This document shows positions 18,044 through 25,594 of a DNA stretch of 41,195 bases, piece by piece (position 1 is the stretch's first letter; each line of letters begins with the position of its first letter). The position numbers and the translations under genes are program-made. This stretch comes from Bacteroidota bacterium (GTDB lineage: Bacteria > Bacteroidota > Bacteroidia > Bacteroidales > Lentimicrobiaceae). The stretch spans positions 1-41,195 of the forward strand of contig JAEZNO010000007.1 in NCBI GenBank assembly GCA_023441805.1, given 5' to 3'. The notes under the pieces were generated by a model. That model searched no databases and was not told where the DNA came from. It saw only the letters and a program-made list of their open reading frames with translations.

Positions 18044-18510
18044 AAGACAGGAGTTTTTGAAATGCAGGCATCAATCAGTTCTTTAATTTTCTTAGGATCA
18101 ACTACCGGATAGTAATTGCCGTTAATGCTTATCACTGGCGAGATAGCACATGCTCCCATACAATCCACTATCTCAAAGCTAAACATACCATCGCGTGTTG
18201 TCTGACCCGCATTAATCTTTAGAACCCTTTCAATCTCTCTGATGATATTCATTGAAGAGTTGACATGGCAAGCAGTTCCATGACATACCTGGATGTGGAA
18301 TTTGCCTTTAGGCTCAAATCTGAATTGATCGTAAAAAGTTGCCACTCCATAGATCTTGCTCGTCGGAAGCCCTGTTATTTCACCAATCCGGTTGATTGAT
18401 TCTTCCGACAAGTATCCCAATTCATTTTGGATTTCCTGTAAAAGCGGTAGCAGGCTGTCGCGTTGCAGGTTCATGTACCGCTTAATTATGTCATCAAGGA
18501 TTTCTGCCAT
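18040..18510 (-). CDS. hydC: HydC, NuoE-like [2Fe-2S] subunit
   Basis: Small thioredoxin-like ferredoxin subunit of the HydABC complex. The four cluster cysteines are in CHGTAC and CMGAC (C76, C81, C117, C121 counted from the chosen start). The helical N-terminal region and GVATFYDQF segment are typical of NuoE. I start at the second Met (MAEILDD, 156 aa) because the upstream ATG at 18540 directly adjoins a -7-like box and would add ten residues unlike the family; the longer form is possible. First gene of the leftward hydrogenase operon, overlapping hydB by 4 bp. Confidence 0.92.
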   Translation of the reverse strand: MAEILDDIIKRYMNLQRDSLLPLLQEIQNELGYLSEESINRIGEITGLPTSKIYGVATFYDQFRFEPKGKFHIQVCHGTACHVNSSMNIIREIERVLKINAGQTTRDGMFSFEIVDCMGACAISPVISINGNYYPVVDPKKIKELIDACISKTPVL

Positions 18511-18539
18511 ATCATTGAGCTTTAACCTTAAACAGAGCA

Positions 18540-18547
18540 TAAAGATA
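18540..18547 (-). promoter_or_regulatory. Possible -7 box of hydCBA
   Basis: On the minus strand this reads TATCTTTA, one base off TAnnTTTG, immediately beside the two Rex-like operators. A start site a few bases downstream would favour translation from the Met at 18510. Confidence 0.3.
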
Positions 18548-18565
18548 CTGTTATTTTGTTAACAT
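18548..18565. promoter_or_regulatory. Rex-like operator 1
   Basis: CTGTTATTTTGTTAACAT fits the Rex pattern TTGTTAA-N4-TTAACAA: the TGTTA and TAACA cores are separated by exactly six bases. It lies between the divergent hydC and sensor operons, in a genome segment that also encodes Rex. Confidence 0.65.
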
Positions 18566-18582
18566 TGTTATTTTTGTAACAG
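18565..18582. promoter_or_regulatory. Rex-like operator 2
   Basis: TTGTTATTTTTGTAACAG has the same core spacing as operator 1 and shares one base with it, so the two dyads are centred 17 bp apart. It also contains TATTTTTG (18569-18576), a TAnnTTTG-type box, so occupancy could block RNA polymerase directly. Confidence 0.65.
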
Positions 18583-18603
18583 AAATTTTGACTGTTTTTT
18601 TAA

Positions 18604-18611
18604 TATTTTTG
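18604..18611 (+). promoter_or_regulatory. -7 box of the sensor operon
   Basis: TATTTTTG matches TAnnTTTG and sits 52 bp before the small ferredoxin gene. No TTTG occurs at the standard -33 spacing. The identical octamer at 18569-18576 is an alternative. Confidence 0.4.
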
Positions 18612-18663
18612 CATTATGGCAGAATGCCAATAAAATTGTAACTTTACACTGAGTATCAAAGGA

Positions 18664-18912
18664 ATGGAAGGTAAAACTGATCTTCAAATCTGCCTTGGGA
18701 GTTCATGCTTCTCCAGGGGAAATAAGAAATTGGTTAAGGTAGTTGAAGAGTATATAAAGGCCAACAACTTAGAACATCGCGTATATTTTCATGGTGGTCA
18801 TTGCTTTTCTAAATGTGAACACGGGCCTACCATCCTTGCAAATGGCAAGTTCTACCACAACCTTACCGAGGAGTCAGTTAAAGAACTACTTTTTAACCTC
18901 TTCGGTAAATAA
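18664..18912 (+). CDS. Small thioredoxin-like [2Fe-2S] ferredoxin
   Basis: An 82-residue protein equivalent to the C-terminal half of NuoE/HydC, with cluster cysteines C10, C15, C47 and C51 (CLGSSC and CFSKC). It lacks the helical N-terminal half, so it is a free ferredoxin domain. It is the first gene of the rightward operon, 9 bp before the PAS-type hydrogenase-like sensor, and probably exchanges electrons with that sensor or with HydABC. Confidence 0.88.
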   Translation: MEGKTDLQICLGSSCFSRGNKKLVKVVEEYIKANNLEHRVYFHGGHCFSKCEHGPTILANGKFYHNLTEESVKELLFNLFGK

Positions 18913-18921
18913 GACAAAACG

Positions 18922-20784
18922 ATGAACGGACAGTTAATCAATATAGATAACAATATTTGCCAGTCCTGCTATGCATGCGTCAGAGTGTGTCCTGTAAATG
19001 CACTTCAGGTCAGAGTGGATCAGGAACCACCGGTTGTTGTGCATTCAAGATGTATAGGTTGTGGCAGTTGCCTCAAAGTCTGCGCTCCTGAAGCTATCTA
19101 CTATCGTGACTCCATTGAGGAAACTAAAAAGCTCCTCTCATCTGGAAAGAAAGTGGCTGCTATTGTTGCTCCAAGCATTTCGGGCGAATTCGACGATATC
19201 ACCGATTACAGGAAATTTGTTAAGATGATCAGAGAACTTGGCTTTGATTATGTAAATGAAGTTTCCTTTGGTGTTGATCTGGTAGCCGTAAAGTACAAGG
19301 AGCTGTTCGAGAGTTTCATGGGTAAATACTATGTTACTGCAAACTGCCCTCCTGTAGTATCGATGATCGAAAAATACTATCCGGGGCTGATTGAGAATCT
19401 CGCCCCCCTGGTTTCCCCAATGATCGCTTCTGCTCAATTAGCCAGGCAATTATATGGTGATGATATAATAGTAGTTTATATCGGCCCATGCATCGGTGCC
19501 AAAGAAGAGGCATTGCGATACGAGGGTACTTCAAAAGTTGATTCTGTGCTCACATTCGTTGAATTGCGGAAACTGTTTAATGAATTCCATATAAAGGAGA
19601 GTAATGTGGAATATTCTGATTTCGATCCCCCACTGGGCTACAAGGGTTCATTGTACCCGGTGAGCAATGGAATTCTGCAGGCAGCAGGTTTGGATGAGGA
19701 CCTAATGACCGGAAATGTCATTACATCAGAAGGAAAAGATAATGTTCTTGAGGCATTAAAAGAGTTCGATAATTCAATTGACTTCATCAGAAAGCACTTT
19801 AACCTCTTTTTCTGCGAGGGATGCCTGATGGGCCCAGGAACTTCAATGGGCGGGAAAAAGTATCTTCGAAAGACTCTTGTCACCGATTATGCTAACAAGA
19901 AGCTCAAAGATTTTAATGTAGATATCTGGAAACAAGCTTGCTCAAAACATATATCGCTCACCGACTTCAAGGCTGAGTTTGTAAATGATGATCAAAGGAT
20001 TGATGAACCGTCTCAGGAAAAAATAGATGAGGTAATGCGAATACTCGGCAAACAGGATACTTCCGAAAAAACAGGCTGCTCTGCCTGCGGTTATACTTCA
20101 TGCAGAGATTTCGCCGATGCCGTTGCCAAAGGTCTGACTAAGACTGACATGTGCATTTCCTACTCGATGAAAAGCAAGCATGATTTCATCAAGACTCTCA
20201 AGCTTACCAATGAGAAATTGGCCAAGACTCAGGAGGCATTGGTTGAATCTGAACGAAAAGCACGTCAGGAGCAGCAAATGGCACAGGAAGCTCTTGAACG
20301 GACCTCCTCGATGTTGCAGAAACTTCCCAGCGCAATCGTAATAGTTGATGAGAACCTCAAAGTAATTGAATCAAACCAAAGCTTCATCCATACTCTGGGT
20401 GAGGAGGCGGCTGAAATAAACGAAGTAATCCCCGGATTGGTTGGTGCAGATCTGAAAACACTGTTGCCATTCCAGGTTTATAAACTCTTCTCGGCAGTCC
20501 TCAGCAATAATGAAAACCTCGTAAACAGAGATGTACATCTCGGTGAGCGTCTGTTGAACATCTCAGTTTTTTCAATCAAGAAAGGGAAAATAGCAGGAGC
20601 GGTGTTACGTGATATGTACCTGCCTGAAGTGCGGAAAGAAGAGGTAATTCACCGTGTAACTGAGGTTATTGATGAAAACCTCGATCTTGTACAGAAGATA
20701 GCATTCCTGTTGGGCGAAGGAGCCGCTAAAACTGAACGAATGCTTAATTCAATCATCGAATCACATAAGGCCGGGAAGAAATAA
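18922..20784 (+). CDS. Sensory [FeFe]-hydrogenase-like protein with PAS domain
   Basis: A 620-residue cytoplasmic protein. Order: two [4Fe-4S] motifs (C13/16/19/23, C44/47/50/54); an H domain with C142 (TANCP), C190 (GPC) and C298/C301 (FFCEGC, CX2C rather than the enzyme's CX3C); a [4Fe-4S] motif CSACGYTSC...C (C386/389/394/411); a coiled coil (about 415-465); a PAS domain (about 465-560); and a C-terminal helical tail. It has no kinase domain. The next gene is a SpoIIE-type phosphatase, which matches the phosphatase-linked group C sensors as I recall them. The proton-relay Cys position is Asn141. It is paralogous to the kinase-linked sensor at 12.3-14.3 kb, with shared motifs FDPP, KGS(I/L)YPVS and MGPG. 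Confidence 0.9.
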   Translation: MNGQLINIDNNICQSCYACVRVCPVNALQVRVDQEPPVVVHSRCIGCGSCLKVCAPEAIYYRDSIEETKKLLSSGKKVAAIVAPSISGEFDDITDYRKFVKMIRELGFDYVNEVSFGVDLVAVKYKELFESFMGKYYVTANCPPVVSMIEKYYPGLIENLAPLVSPMIASAQLARQLYGDDIIVVYIGPCIGAKEEALRYEGTSKVDSVLTFVELRKLFNEFHIKESNVEYSDFDPPLGYKGSLYPVSNGILQAAGLDEDLMTGNVITSEGKDNVLEALKEFDNSIDFIRKHFNLFFCEGCLMGPGTSMGGKKYLRKTLVTDYANKKLKDFNVDIWKQACSKHISLTDFKAEFVNDDQRIDEPSQEKIDEVMRILGKQDTSEKTGCSACGYTSCRDFADAVAKGLTKTDMCISYSMKSKHDFIKTLKLTNEKLAKTQEALVESERKARQEQQMAQEALERTSSMLQKLPSAIVIVDENLKVIESNQSFIHTLGEEAAEINEVIPGLVGADLKTLLPFQVYKLFSAVLSNNENLVNRDVHLGERLLNISVFSIKKGKIAGAVLRDMYLPEVRKEEVIHRVTEVIDENLDLVQKIAFLLGEGAAKTERMLNSIIESHKAGKK

Positions 20785-20861
20785 TGCTGTTGTTCAGTAT
20801 CAAATCTCTCAAAGGCATTCATCGCCAACAGGAAAATCAACCTCAGTAACAAGCGATTATC

Positions 20862-22043
20862 ATGGATAAATTCTACATAGAAGTCAATGCAGAGTTAAAA
20901 CATCACCACGAAGCCCGCATTTGTGGCGATGTCTTCTTTTCGCGAAGGCTTAATGAAGAAAATCGCATAATAGCTGTTCTAAGCGACGGTATGGGGCATG
21001 GAGTTAAAGCCAATATGCTCGCCACCCTTACTGCTACCATGGCTCTGAATTTCACTGTAGAGCACAAAGAGCTGAACCGCATTGCGGAAATCATCATGAA
21101 TACCCTACCCGTTTGCAGTGAACGCAAAATGAGCTATTCAACGTTTACCATAGTGGATATTGAATTCGACGGGAATGTCAGGATTTTGGAATATGATAAT
21201 CCTCAAACTGTAATCATGCGTGGTAAAAAGATTTTTGAACCACAATGGACATGCATGATTCTTGATGGTGAAAAGAATGCCGGTAAAGAACTGAAAACTT
21301 GTGAATTCACACCTGAAAAAGAAGACAGGATCATTTTCTTCAGCGATGGTGTTGCCCAGGCAGGACTGGGTGGTGGTAAATATCCATTCGGCTGGGGACG
21401 TGATAATGTGGTTACCTATATCAGTGAGCTCATCAATCATGAGCCGGATATCGCAGCTCCCGATCTTGCACACAAGGTTGTGAATATGGCACATGTCAAC
21501 GACGGCTATCTTTCGAAAGATGATACCAGTTGTGCAGTGATCTACTTCAGGGAGCCTCGCAAATTGCTAATCTGCTCAGGCCCTCCGTTTGAAGATGACA
21601 AAGACAGTCTCTTCGCGAGGGAGGTCAGCTCCTTCGAAGGCAAGAAGATAGTCTGTGGTGCTACAACTGCCGATATACTTGCCCGTGAGTTAAATAAGCA
21701 AATAGTTGATACATTCGATTTTGAAGATCCAGATCTTCCTCCAATCTCAATGATGGACGGAGTTGATCTTGTAACCGAAGGTATCCTAACCCTAGGAAAA
21801 GTAACCGAAATACTTAAAAAATATAACAGCAGCACCCGCCTGACAAAAGGTCCTGCCGACCGTATAGTTAAAATGCTCCTCGAGAGTGATGAGATCAATT
21901 TCATCGTCGGCACCCGAATCAACATCGCTCATCAGGATCCAAGTTTGCCGGTAGAGCTTGAAATTCGCCGTACAGTTATAAAACGAATTGCCAACTTGCT
22001 CCAGGAGAAATTTCTTAAGGAAGTGAATGTTACGTACATGTAA
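20862..22043 (+). CDS. SpoIIE/PP2C-type serine phosphatase
   Basis: A 393-residue soluble phosphatase. Metal-binding motifs are SDGMGHG (41-47), FFSDGV (159-164) and KDDTSCAV (219-226), all intact. After the catalytic domain (about 1-230) comes a second domain of about 160 residues with no motif that I recognise. It lies 77 bp downstream of the PAS hydrogenase-like sensor and is the likely output of that sensor. SpoIIE phosphatases usually act on STAS anti-anti-sigma proteins, but none is encoded in the window, so its target is unknown. Confidence 0.9.
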   Translation: MDKFYIEVNAELKHHHEARICGDVFFSRRLNEENRIIAVLSDGMGHGVKANMLATLTATMALNFTVEHKELNRIAEIIMNTLPVCSERKMSYSTFTIVDIEFDGNVRILEYDNPQTVIMRGKKIFEPQWTCMILDGEKNAGKELKTCEFTPEKEDRIIFFSDGVAQAGLGGGKYPFGWGRDNVVTYISELINHEPDIAAPDLAHKVVNMAHVNDGYLSKDDTSCAVIYFREPRKLLICSGPPFEDDKDSLFAREVSSFEGKKIVCGATTADILARELNKQIVDTFDFEDPDLPPISMMDGVDLVTEGILTLGKVTEILKKYNSSTRLTKGPADRIVKMLLESDEINFIVGTRINIAHQDPSLPVELEIRRTVIKRIANLLQEKFLKEVNVTYM

Positions 22044-22183
22044 ACTTCCAACGAAACCCATACCTCCAACAAGTCCATTAGCCACAAAGTCCTTTTCCCC
22101 TACCAAAACCTACCAGCGAAACAAGAGTACACTCAGTGACCGTACTTTTACAATCGAAACTAGCGAAACTAGCGCCTATATTC

Positions 22184-22353
22184 TGTTTAACGTTTATAAA
22201 TATACTCCCTCGCTTTCGTTAAACATTCCAGTCTCTTGCCGGAGGCAAGACTTAGCATAGAGATAACCAAGAGATACCTAAGACTTTTTAGTGTGTTGAA
22301 CAAATGCAACCTGTTTAACGTGGCTCCTACATCACATGTTGAAATGCTAAACA
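22184..22353. repeat. Dispersed TGTTTAAC/GTTAAACA element, copy A
   Basis: This gap (22044-22417) holds alternating inverted motifs: TGTTTAACG at 22184, CGTTAAACA at 22217, TGTTTAACG at 22312 and GCTAAACA at 22346. From 22218 onward it aligns with 39611-39747: same motif order, nearly the same spacing (94 versus 95 bp between the first GTTAAACA and TGTTTAAC) and identical stretches such as GTTTAACGTGGCTC. The rest of the gap shows only a short direct repeat near 22155. No gene is credible. Confidence 0.6.
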
Positions 22354-22417
22354 GTAGCATGTCAGGAGAGGATAAGCGTGTTGCTTTTTTGCTTATCTTC
22401 GCCAAAAACAATGAATC

Positions 22418-22816
22418 ATGAATATTTATTTTGAGGGAAACAAGAAGGTTATTGCTGATTACAAAGGGTATAAAATTGTGACTGATCAACCGGTCAGGGC
22501 CGGTGGAGATGGCTCTGCTCCGTCACCATTCGATTTGTTCCTTGCATCGTTGGGCACCTGCGCCGGCATTTACGTTAAAGGCTTCTGCGATCAAAGAGGA
22601 ATACCTACTGATGGTATCCGGTTAACCCAGGAGGTTATAGTTGATCCCGAAACACATATGGTTAGTGATTTAAAGATATTGATTCACCTCCCATCCTCAT
22701 TTCCTGAGAGATATAAAGATGCAGTAATCAATTCAGCTAACCTTTGTGCTGTTAAACGACACATGCACAATCCGCCACGCATGTTAGTTGATGCTGTTGT
22801 TGAAGCAACTGTATAA
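22418..22816 (+). CDS. OsmC family protein
   Basis: A 132-residue OsmC/YhfA-type protein. The two redox cysteines expected of the family are C48 (SLGTCAGIYVKGF) and the later NLCAVKRH cysteine, with an extra C57. OsmC/Ohr proteins reduce organic peroxides using these cysteines; the YhfA branch has no firm role. It stands alone after a repeat-containing gap. A TATCTTCG near-match to the -7 box lies at 22394-22401. Confidence 0.88.
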   Translation: MNIYFEGNKKVIADYKGYKIVTDQPVRAGGDGSAPSPFDLFLASLGTCAGIYVKGFCDQRGIPTDGIRLTQEVIVDPETHMVSDLKILIHLPSSFPERYKDAVINSANLCAVKRHMHNPPRMLVDAVVEATV

Positions 22817-22930
22817 TCAGTAAGTTAACTGTTTAAGCAGAGTAATTTTCAGAAATCTGAAATTAACACTGTGAATTATTTTGGGGAGGAAGCTCATACT
22901 GTTTCCAGGATATCAATTTACTCAACAGAA

Positions 22931-22962
22931 AGAGGCTGACATCATCGAATGATACAGCCTCT
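22931..22962. terminator. Hairpin between convergent genes
   Basis: AGAGGCTG (22931-22938) pairs with CAGCCTCT (22955-22962), and inside it ATCAT pairs with ATGAT. It lies between osmC (+) and the Cys-rich peptide gene (-). There is no T-run, so its terminator role is inferred from position. Confidence 0.55.
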
Positions 22963-22990
22963 CCATGAAACAGTGATATGGTAAAATGTC

Positions 22991-23194
22991 TTAATTCAGT
23001 TTAGCGGGCTCATTCCTGCAGGAACCATCCCCTGCACCACCACACGAACAGCCAAGACGCTGACCTGTGTTGGGATCAACACTGCTGCATTGTTTCTTAA
23101 ATTCCCCACCTTTAATAATAAACATTTTAATTGCAATCCCTGCTAAAGCAATTGCAACAAGCACTATAGTGATTAAAAGAAGTTTCAGTATCAT
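22991..23194 (-). CDS. Small membrane-anchored Cys-rich protein
   Basis: A 67-residue protein with one hydrophobic helix (about 3-27) followed by a soluble tail containing cysteines at 36, 49, 51 and 59 (CSSVDP, GCSCGG, GSCRNE). The Met at 23194 is chosen because it immediately precedes the helix and is preceded by GAAGAA; a longer frame to 23278 exists but adds an unlikely leader. I have seen similar helix-plus-CSS...GCxCG peptides in Bacteroidota genomes, but no function is known; metal or Fe-S binding at the membrane is a guess. Confidence 0.65.
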   Translation of the reverse strand: MILKLLLITIVLVAIALAGIAIKMFIIKGGEFKKQCSSVDPNTGQRLGCSCGGAGDGSCRNEPAKLN

Positions 23195-23382
23195 TTCTTC
23201 AGAATTTACTGCAAAATTAATTGTTTCAAGGTTTATGTAAACAATTATTGGTGGTAAAAGTTGCAAAGAATCCTCCAATAGACTTTCACTCCTACCCTGT
23301 CTTTATTTCAAGACGATATAATTTGAAGAAGAGACTAATTAAATGAGGGTTAGATAATTAAAGGTTCAATATTTCATTACAC

Positions 23383-24129
23383 TCAAACGGGGAACTGTTT
23401 TCTAAACTCGTAACATACAATTGCGGTGGCAATTGAGGCATTGAGTGATTCTGAGCCTGAAGTATTGGCGGCAGGTATTGTTATCTTTCTGGTAATAAAT
23501 GGTATAGTCGCGGCAGATATTCCATGTGATTCATTGCCTATTATGATAATTCCTGTAGGTGTCAGTTGTACACTATTCAGATCATCACCTTCAAGTAGGG
23601 TTCCATATACCGGCAGACTTCTGTTCTGCTTAAGGAAGTCTTTGATATTAACTGAATTAAGTTTCATCCGAAACACTGAGCCCATACTTGCCTGAACTAC
23701 TTTAGGATTCCAGACATCCACCGAATCTTCAGATGCAACTACTCTGTTGATACCAAACCACTCAGCTGTCCTGATAATAGTTCCCATATTCCCGGGATCG
23801 TTAATCTGTTCAAGCAAGAGAATTAGCTCATCTTTTATCTCCTCCATAGTCTCCTGAGCAGGGATTTTTGCTACTGCGAGCACCTTATTTGGAGTGGTTA
23901 AACTGCTGATTCTCTCCAATTCCCACTCTTCAATTGCATCAATATGCAGTTTTCTTTTACTCTGAGGAACTGTCCAGTCGGTGGTTGCATAAATATTCAC
24001 TATCTCGAATTTGGAGTTGACTAATTCCTCAACCATCTTTACACCTTCAACTACAAATAACCCTTCACGGCTCCTGTCGCGAGCATTTTTCAATGATTGG
24101 ATAAGTTTTATTTGTGCCTTTGTGATCAT
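23383..24129 (-). CDS. SpoU/TrmH family RNA 2'-O-methyltransferase
   Basis: A SAM-dependent knotted (SPOUT) methyltransferase that modifies the ribose of rRNA or tRNA. The three family motifs are present: LLEQINDPGNMGTIIRTAEWFG, IIIIGNESHGIS, and IPAANTSGSESLNASIATAIVCYEF. The N-terminal segment resembles the RNA-binding domain of the RlmB/TsnR branch. The frame continues upstream to 24285, but that stretch contains the ribosomal operon's terminator and no family similarity, so the Met at 24129 (248 aa) is the likely start. Exact RNA target is not determinable. Confidence 0.9.
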   Translation of the reverse strand: MITKAQIKLIQSLKNARDRSREGLFVVEGVKMVEELVNSKFEIVNIYATTDWTVPQSKRKLHIDAIEEWELERISSLTTPNKVLAVAKIPAQETMEEIKDELILLLEQINDPGNMGTIIRTAEWFGINRVVASEDSVDVWNPKVVQASMGSVFRMKLNSVNIKDFLKQNRSLPVYGTLLEGDDLNSVQLTPTGIIIIGNESHGISAATIPFITRKITIPAANTSGSESLNASIATAIVCYEFRKQFPV

Positions 24130-24250
24130 AAAATTTACATGTAGGGCGGTGAGGGCTCCTGTTAAGTGTAAGTGAAAATTGAGTATCCGGCAACAGTCAT
24201 ACCGAATCTTCATGGATTGTAAAAATAAGGAATCCGGAAGCACAGACCAA

Positions 24251-24278
24251 AAAAAAGAACCCCGGAGGGTTCTTTTTT
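24251..24278. terminator. Intrinsic terminator of the rpsF-rpsR-rplI operon
   Basis: A perfect 12-bp stem AAAAAAGAACCC / GGGTTCTTTTTT with a CGGA loop. It has a T-run on either strand and lies 25 bp after the rplI stop codon. Confidence 0.9.
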
Positions 24279-24302
24279 CAACCATAATCGAAAATGCGTA
24301 TA

Positions 24303-24752
24303 TTATTCAGCAACTACTTCGAAGTTCACATTAACAGTAACTCCTTTGTGTAGCATAACTTTAGCTTTATATTCGCCAACTTCCTTAATCTTATCACCTT
24401 CGATGTGGATTTTCTTACGATCAACATCATAGTTGAACTGTTCTTTAAGAGCGTCAGCAATTTGGAGAGTATTAACGGCACCGAAAATCTTTCCGGTAGA
24501 AGCAACTTTAGCGCCAATTCTAACCTTGATATTTTCAAGAAGTTTAGCCATTGCTTCGGCTTCTTTACGGATTTTTTCTTCCTTAAATGCTTTCTGTTTT
24601 AAAGTTTCGGCATTCATCTTCTTATTCGATTCGGTAGCCATGATAGCCAATCCCTGAGGGATCAGATAATTGCGAGCATAACCATCACGAACTTTAATGA
24701 TATCGGTTGCGAAGCCCAGATTTGGGATATCTTTTTTAAGAATAACTTCCAT
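24303..24752 (-). CDS. rplI: 50S ribosomal protein L9
   Basis: Component of the large ribosomal subunit near the L1 stalk. The 149 residues start with the typical MEVILKKDIPNLG and contain the RDGYARNYLIPQGLA signature, followed by the long connecting helix and the C-terminal RNA-binding domain. Last gene of the rpsF-rpsR-rplI operon, 12 bp after rpsR, followed by a strong intrinsic terminator. Confidence 0.97.
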   Translation of the reverse strand: MEVILKKDIPNLGFATDIIKVRDGYARNYLIPQGLAIMATESNKKMNAETLKQKAFKEEKIRKEAEAMAKLLENIKVRIGAKVASTGKIFGAVNTLQIADALKEQFNYDVDRKKIHIEGDKIKEVGEYKAKVMLHKGVTVNVNFEVVAE

Positions 24753-24764
24753 TTTCTACCCTCC

Positions 24765-25037
24765 TTATTTTAAAAGATCAGCCACGTAAGGCATCAGGGC
24801 AAGATGACGGGCCCTTTTAACCGCCTGGGCAACTTTACGTTGAAATTTGGTTGAAGTACCAGTAATGCGACGGGGAAGAATCTTACCCTGCTCATTAACG
24901 AATTTCATAAGAAAGTCAGCATCCTTATAATCAATATACTTTATACCGCTCTTTTTGAAACGGCAGTATTTTTTCTTCTTAACATCAACCGCAATGGGAG
25001 TTAAGTATTTTATTTCTGAATTTGCTTGATTTGCCAT
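24765..25037 (-). CDS. rpsR: 30S ribosomal protein S18
   Basis: Small-subunit platform protein that pairs with S6. The 90 residues include KKYCRFKKSG, IDYKDADFLMKFV and the basic ITGTSTKFQRKVAQAVKRARHLAL segment, all characteristic. It lies between rpsF and rplI with 12-bp gaps, the conserved bacterial order. Confidence 0.97.
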   Translation of the reverse strand: MANQANSEIKYLTPIAVDVKKKKYCRFKKSGIKYIDYKDADFLMKFVNEQGKILPRRITGTSTKFQRKVAQAVKRARHLALMPYVADLLK

Positions 25038-25049
25038 GTTCGCTTAAGA

Positions 25050-25448
25050 TTAAGAGTTAATAGCATCAGTTTCGGTAGTAGTAGCTTCAGCGGTGGCAGG
25101 TGCAGTTGCTGCTGCATTTGCTTTATTGGTACGCTTTTTCTCATTATAGATAACAGCGTGTTTGTCCAAAGCCACAGTGAGGAAACGAATAATACGCTCA
25201 TCGCGTTTGAATGCCACTTCCAAATCGTTGATCAGGCTGCCCTCTGCTTTAAATTCAATCAGATGGTAAAAACCCGAAGTCTTCTTTTGGATGGGATAGG
25301 CCAGCTTACGCAGACCCCATTGATCTTCGTGAATGATTTCAGCCCCCTTATCTTTCAGTAATTTCTGAAATTTACTAACCGTTTCCTTCATCTGATCATC
25401 AGACAAAACGGGAGTCATAATGAAAACGGTCTCATAGTTTTTCAACAT
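25050..25448 (-). CDS. rpsF: 30S ribosomal protein S6
   Basis: Small-subunit protein that forms a complex with S18. The 132 residues begin MLKNYETVFIMTPVLSDDQ and contain the expected WGLRKLAYPI and GFYHLIEF segments. The C-terminal 25 residues are Ala/Thr-rich and low in complexity, a common S6 tail. First gene of its operon. A TACTTTTG -7-type box (minus strand, 25497-25504) lies about 50 bp upstream. Confidence 0.97.
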   Translation of the reverse strand: MLKNYETVFIMTPVLSDDQMKETVSKFQKLLKDKGAEIIHEDQWGLRKLAYPIQKKTSGFYHLIEFKAEGSLINDLEVAFKRDERIIRFLTVALDKHAVIYNEKKRTNKANAAATAPATAEATTTETDAINS

Positions 25449-25496
25449 TGTCTCTTAAGTTTAATTGCTATTCAAATAGGTTTTTGAAATGGACTG

Positions 25497-25504
25497 CAAA
25501 AGTA
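25497..25504 (-). promoter_or_regulatory. -7 box of the rpsF operon
   Basis: TACTTTTG on the minus strand matches TAnnTTTG upstream of rpsF. No TTTG is found at the standard -33 spacing. Confidence 0.45.
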
Positions 25505-25594
25505 AGAATATTTTTGAAAGTTTCGCATTTCAACCGAAAATCTTTATTATTAATCACTTGACTCTTCTCTGCTTACTAATCTGATGGTCATCTG

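Noticed and set aside
24130..24285. Longer N-terminus for the SpoU methyltransferase
   Set aside because: This stretch contains the intrinsic terminator of the rplI operon and does not resemble the family; the Met at 24129 fits.
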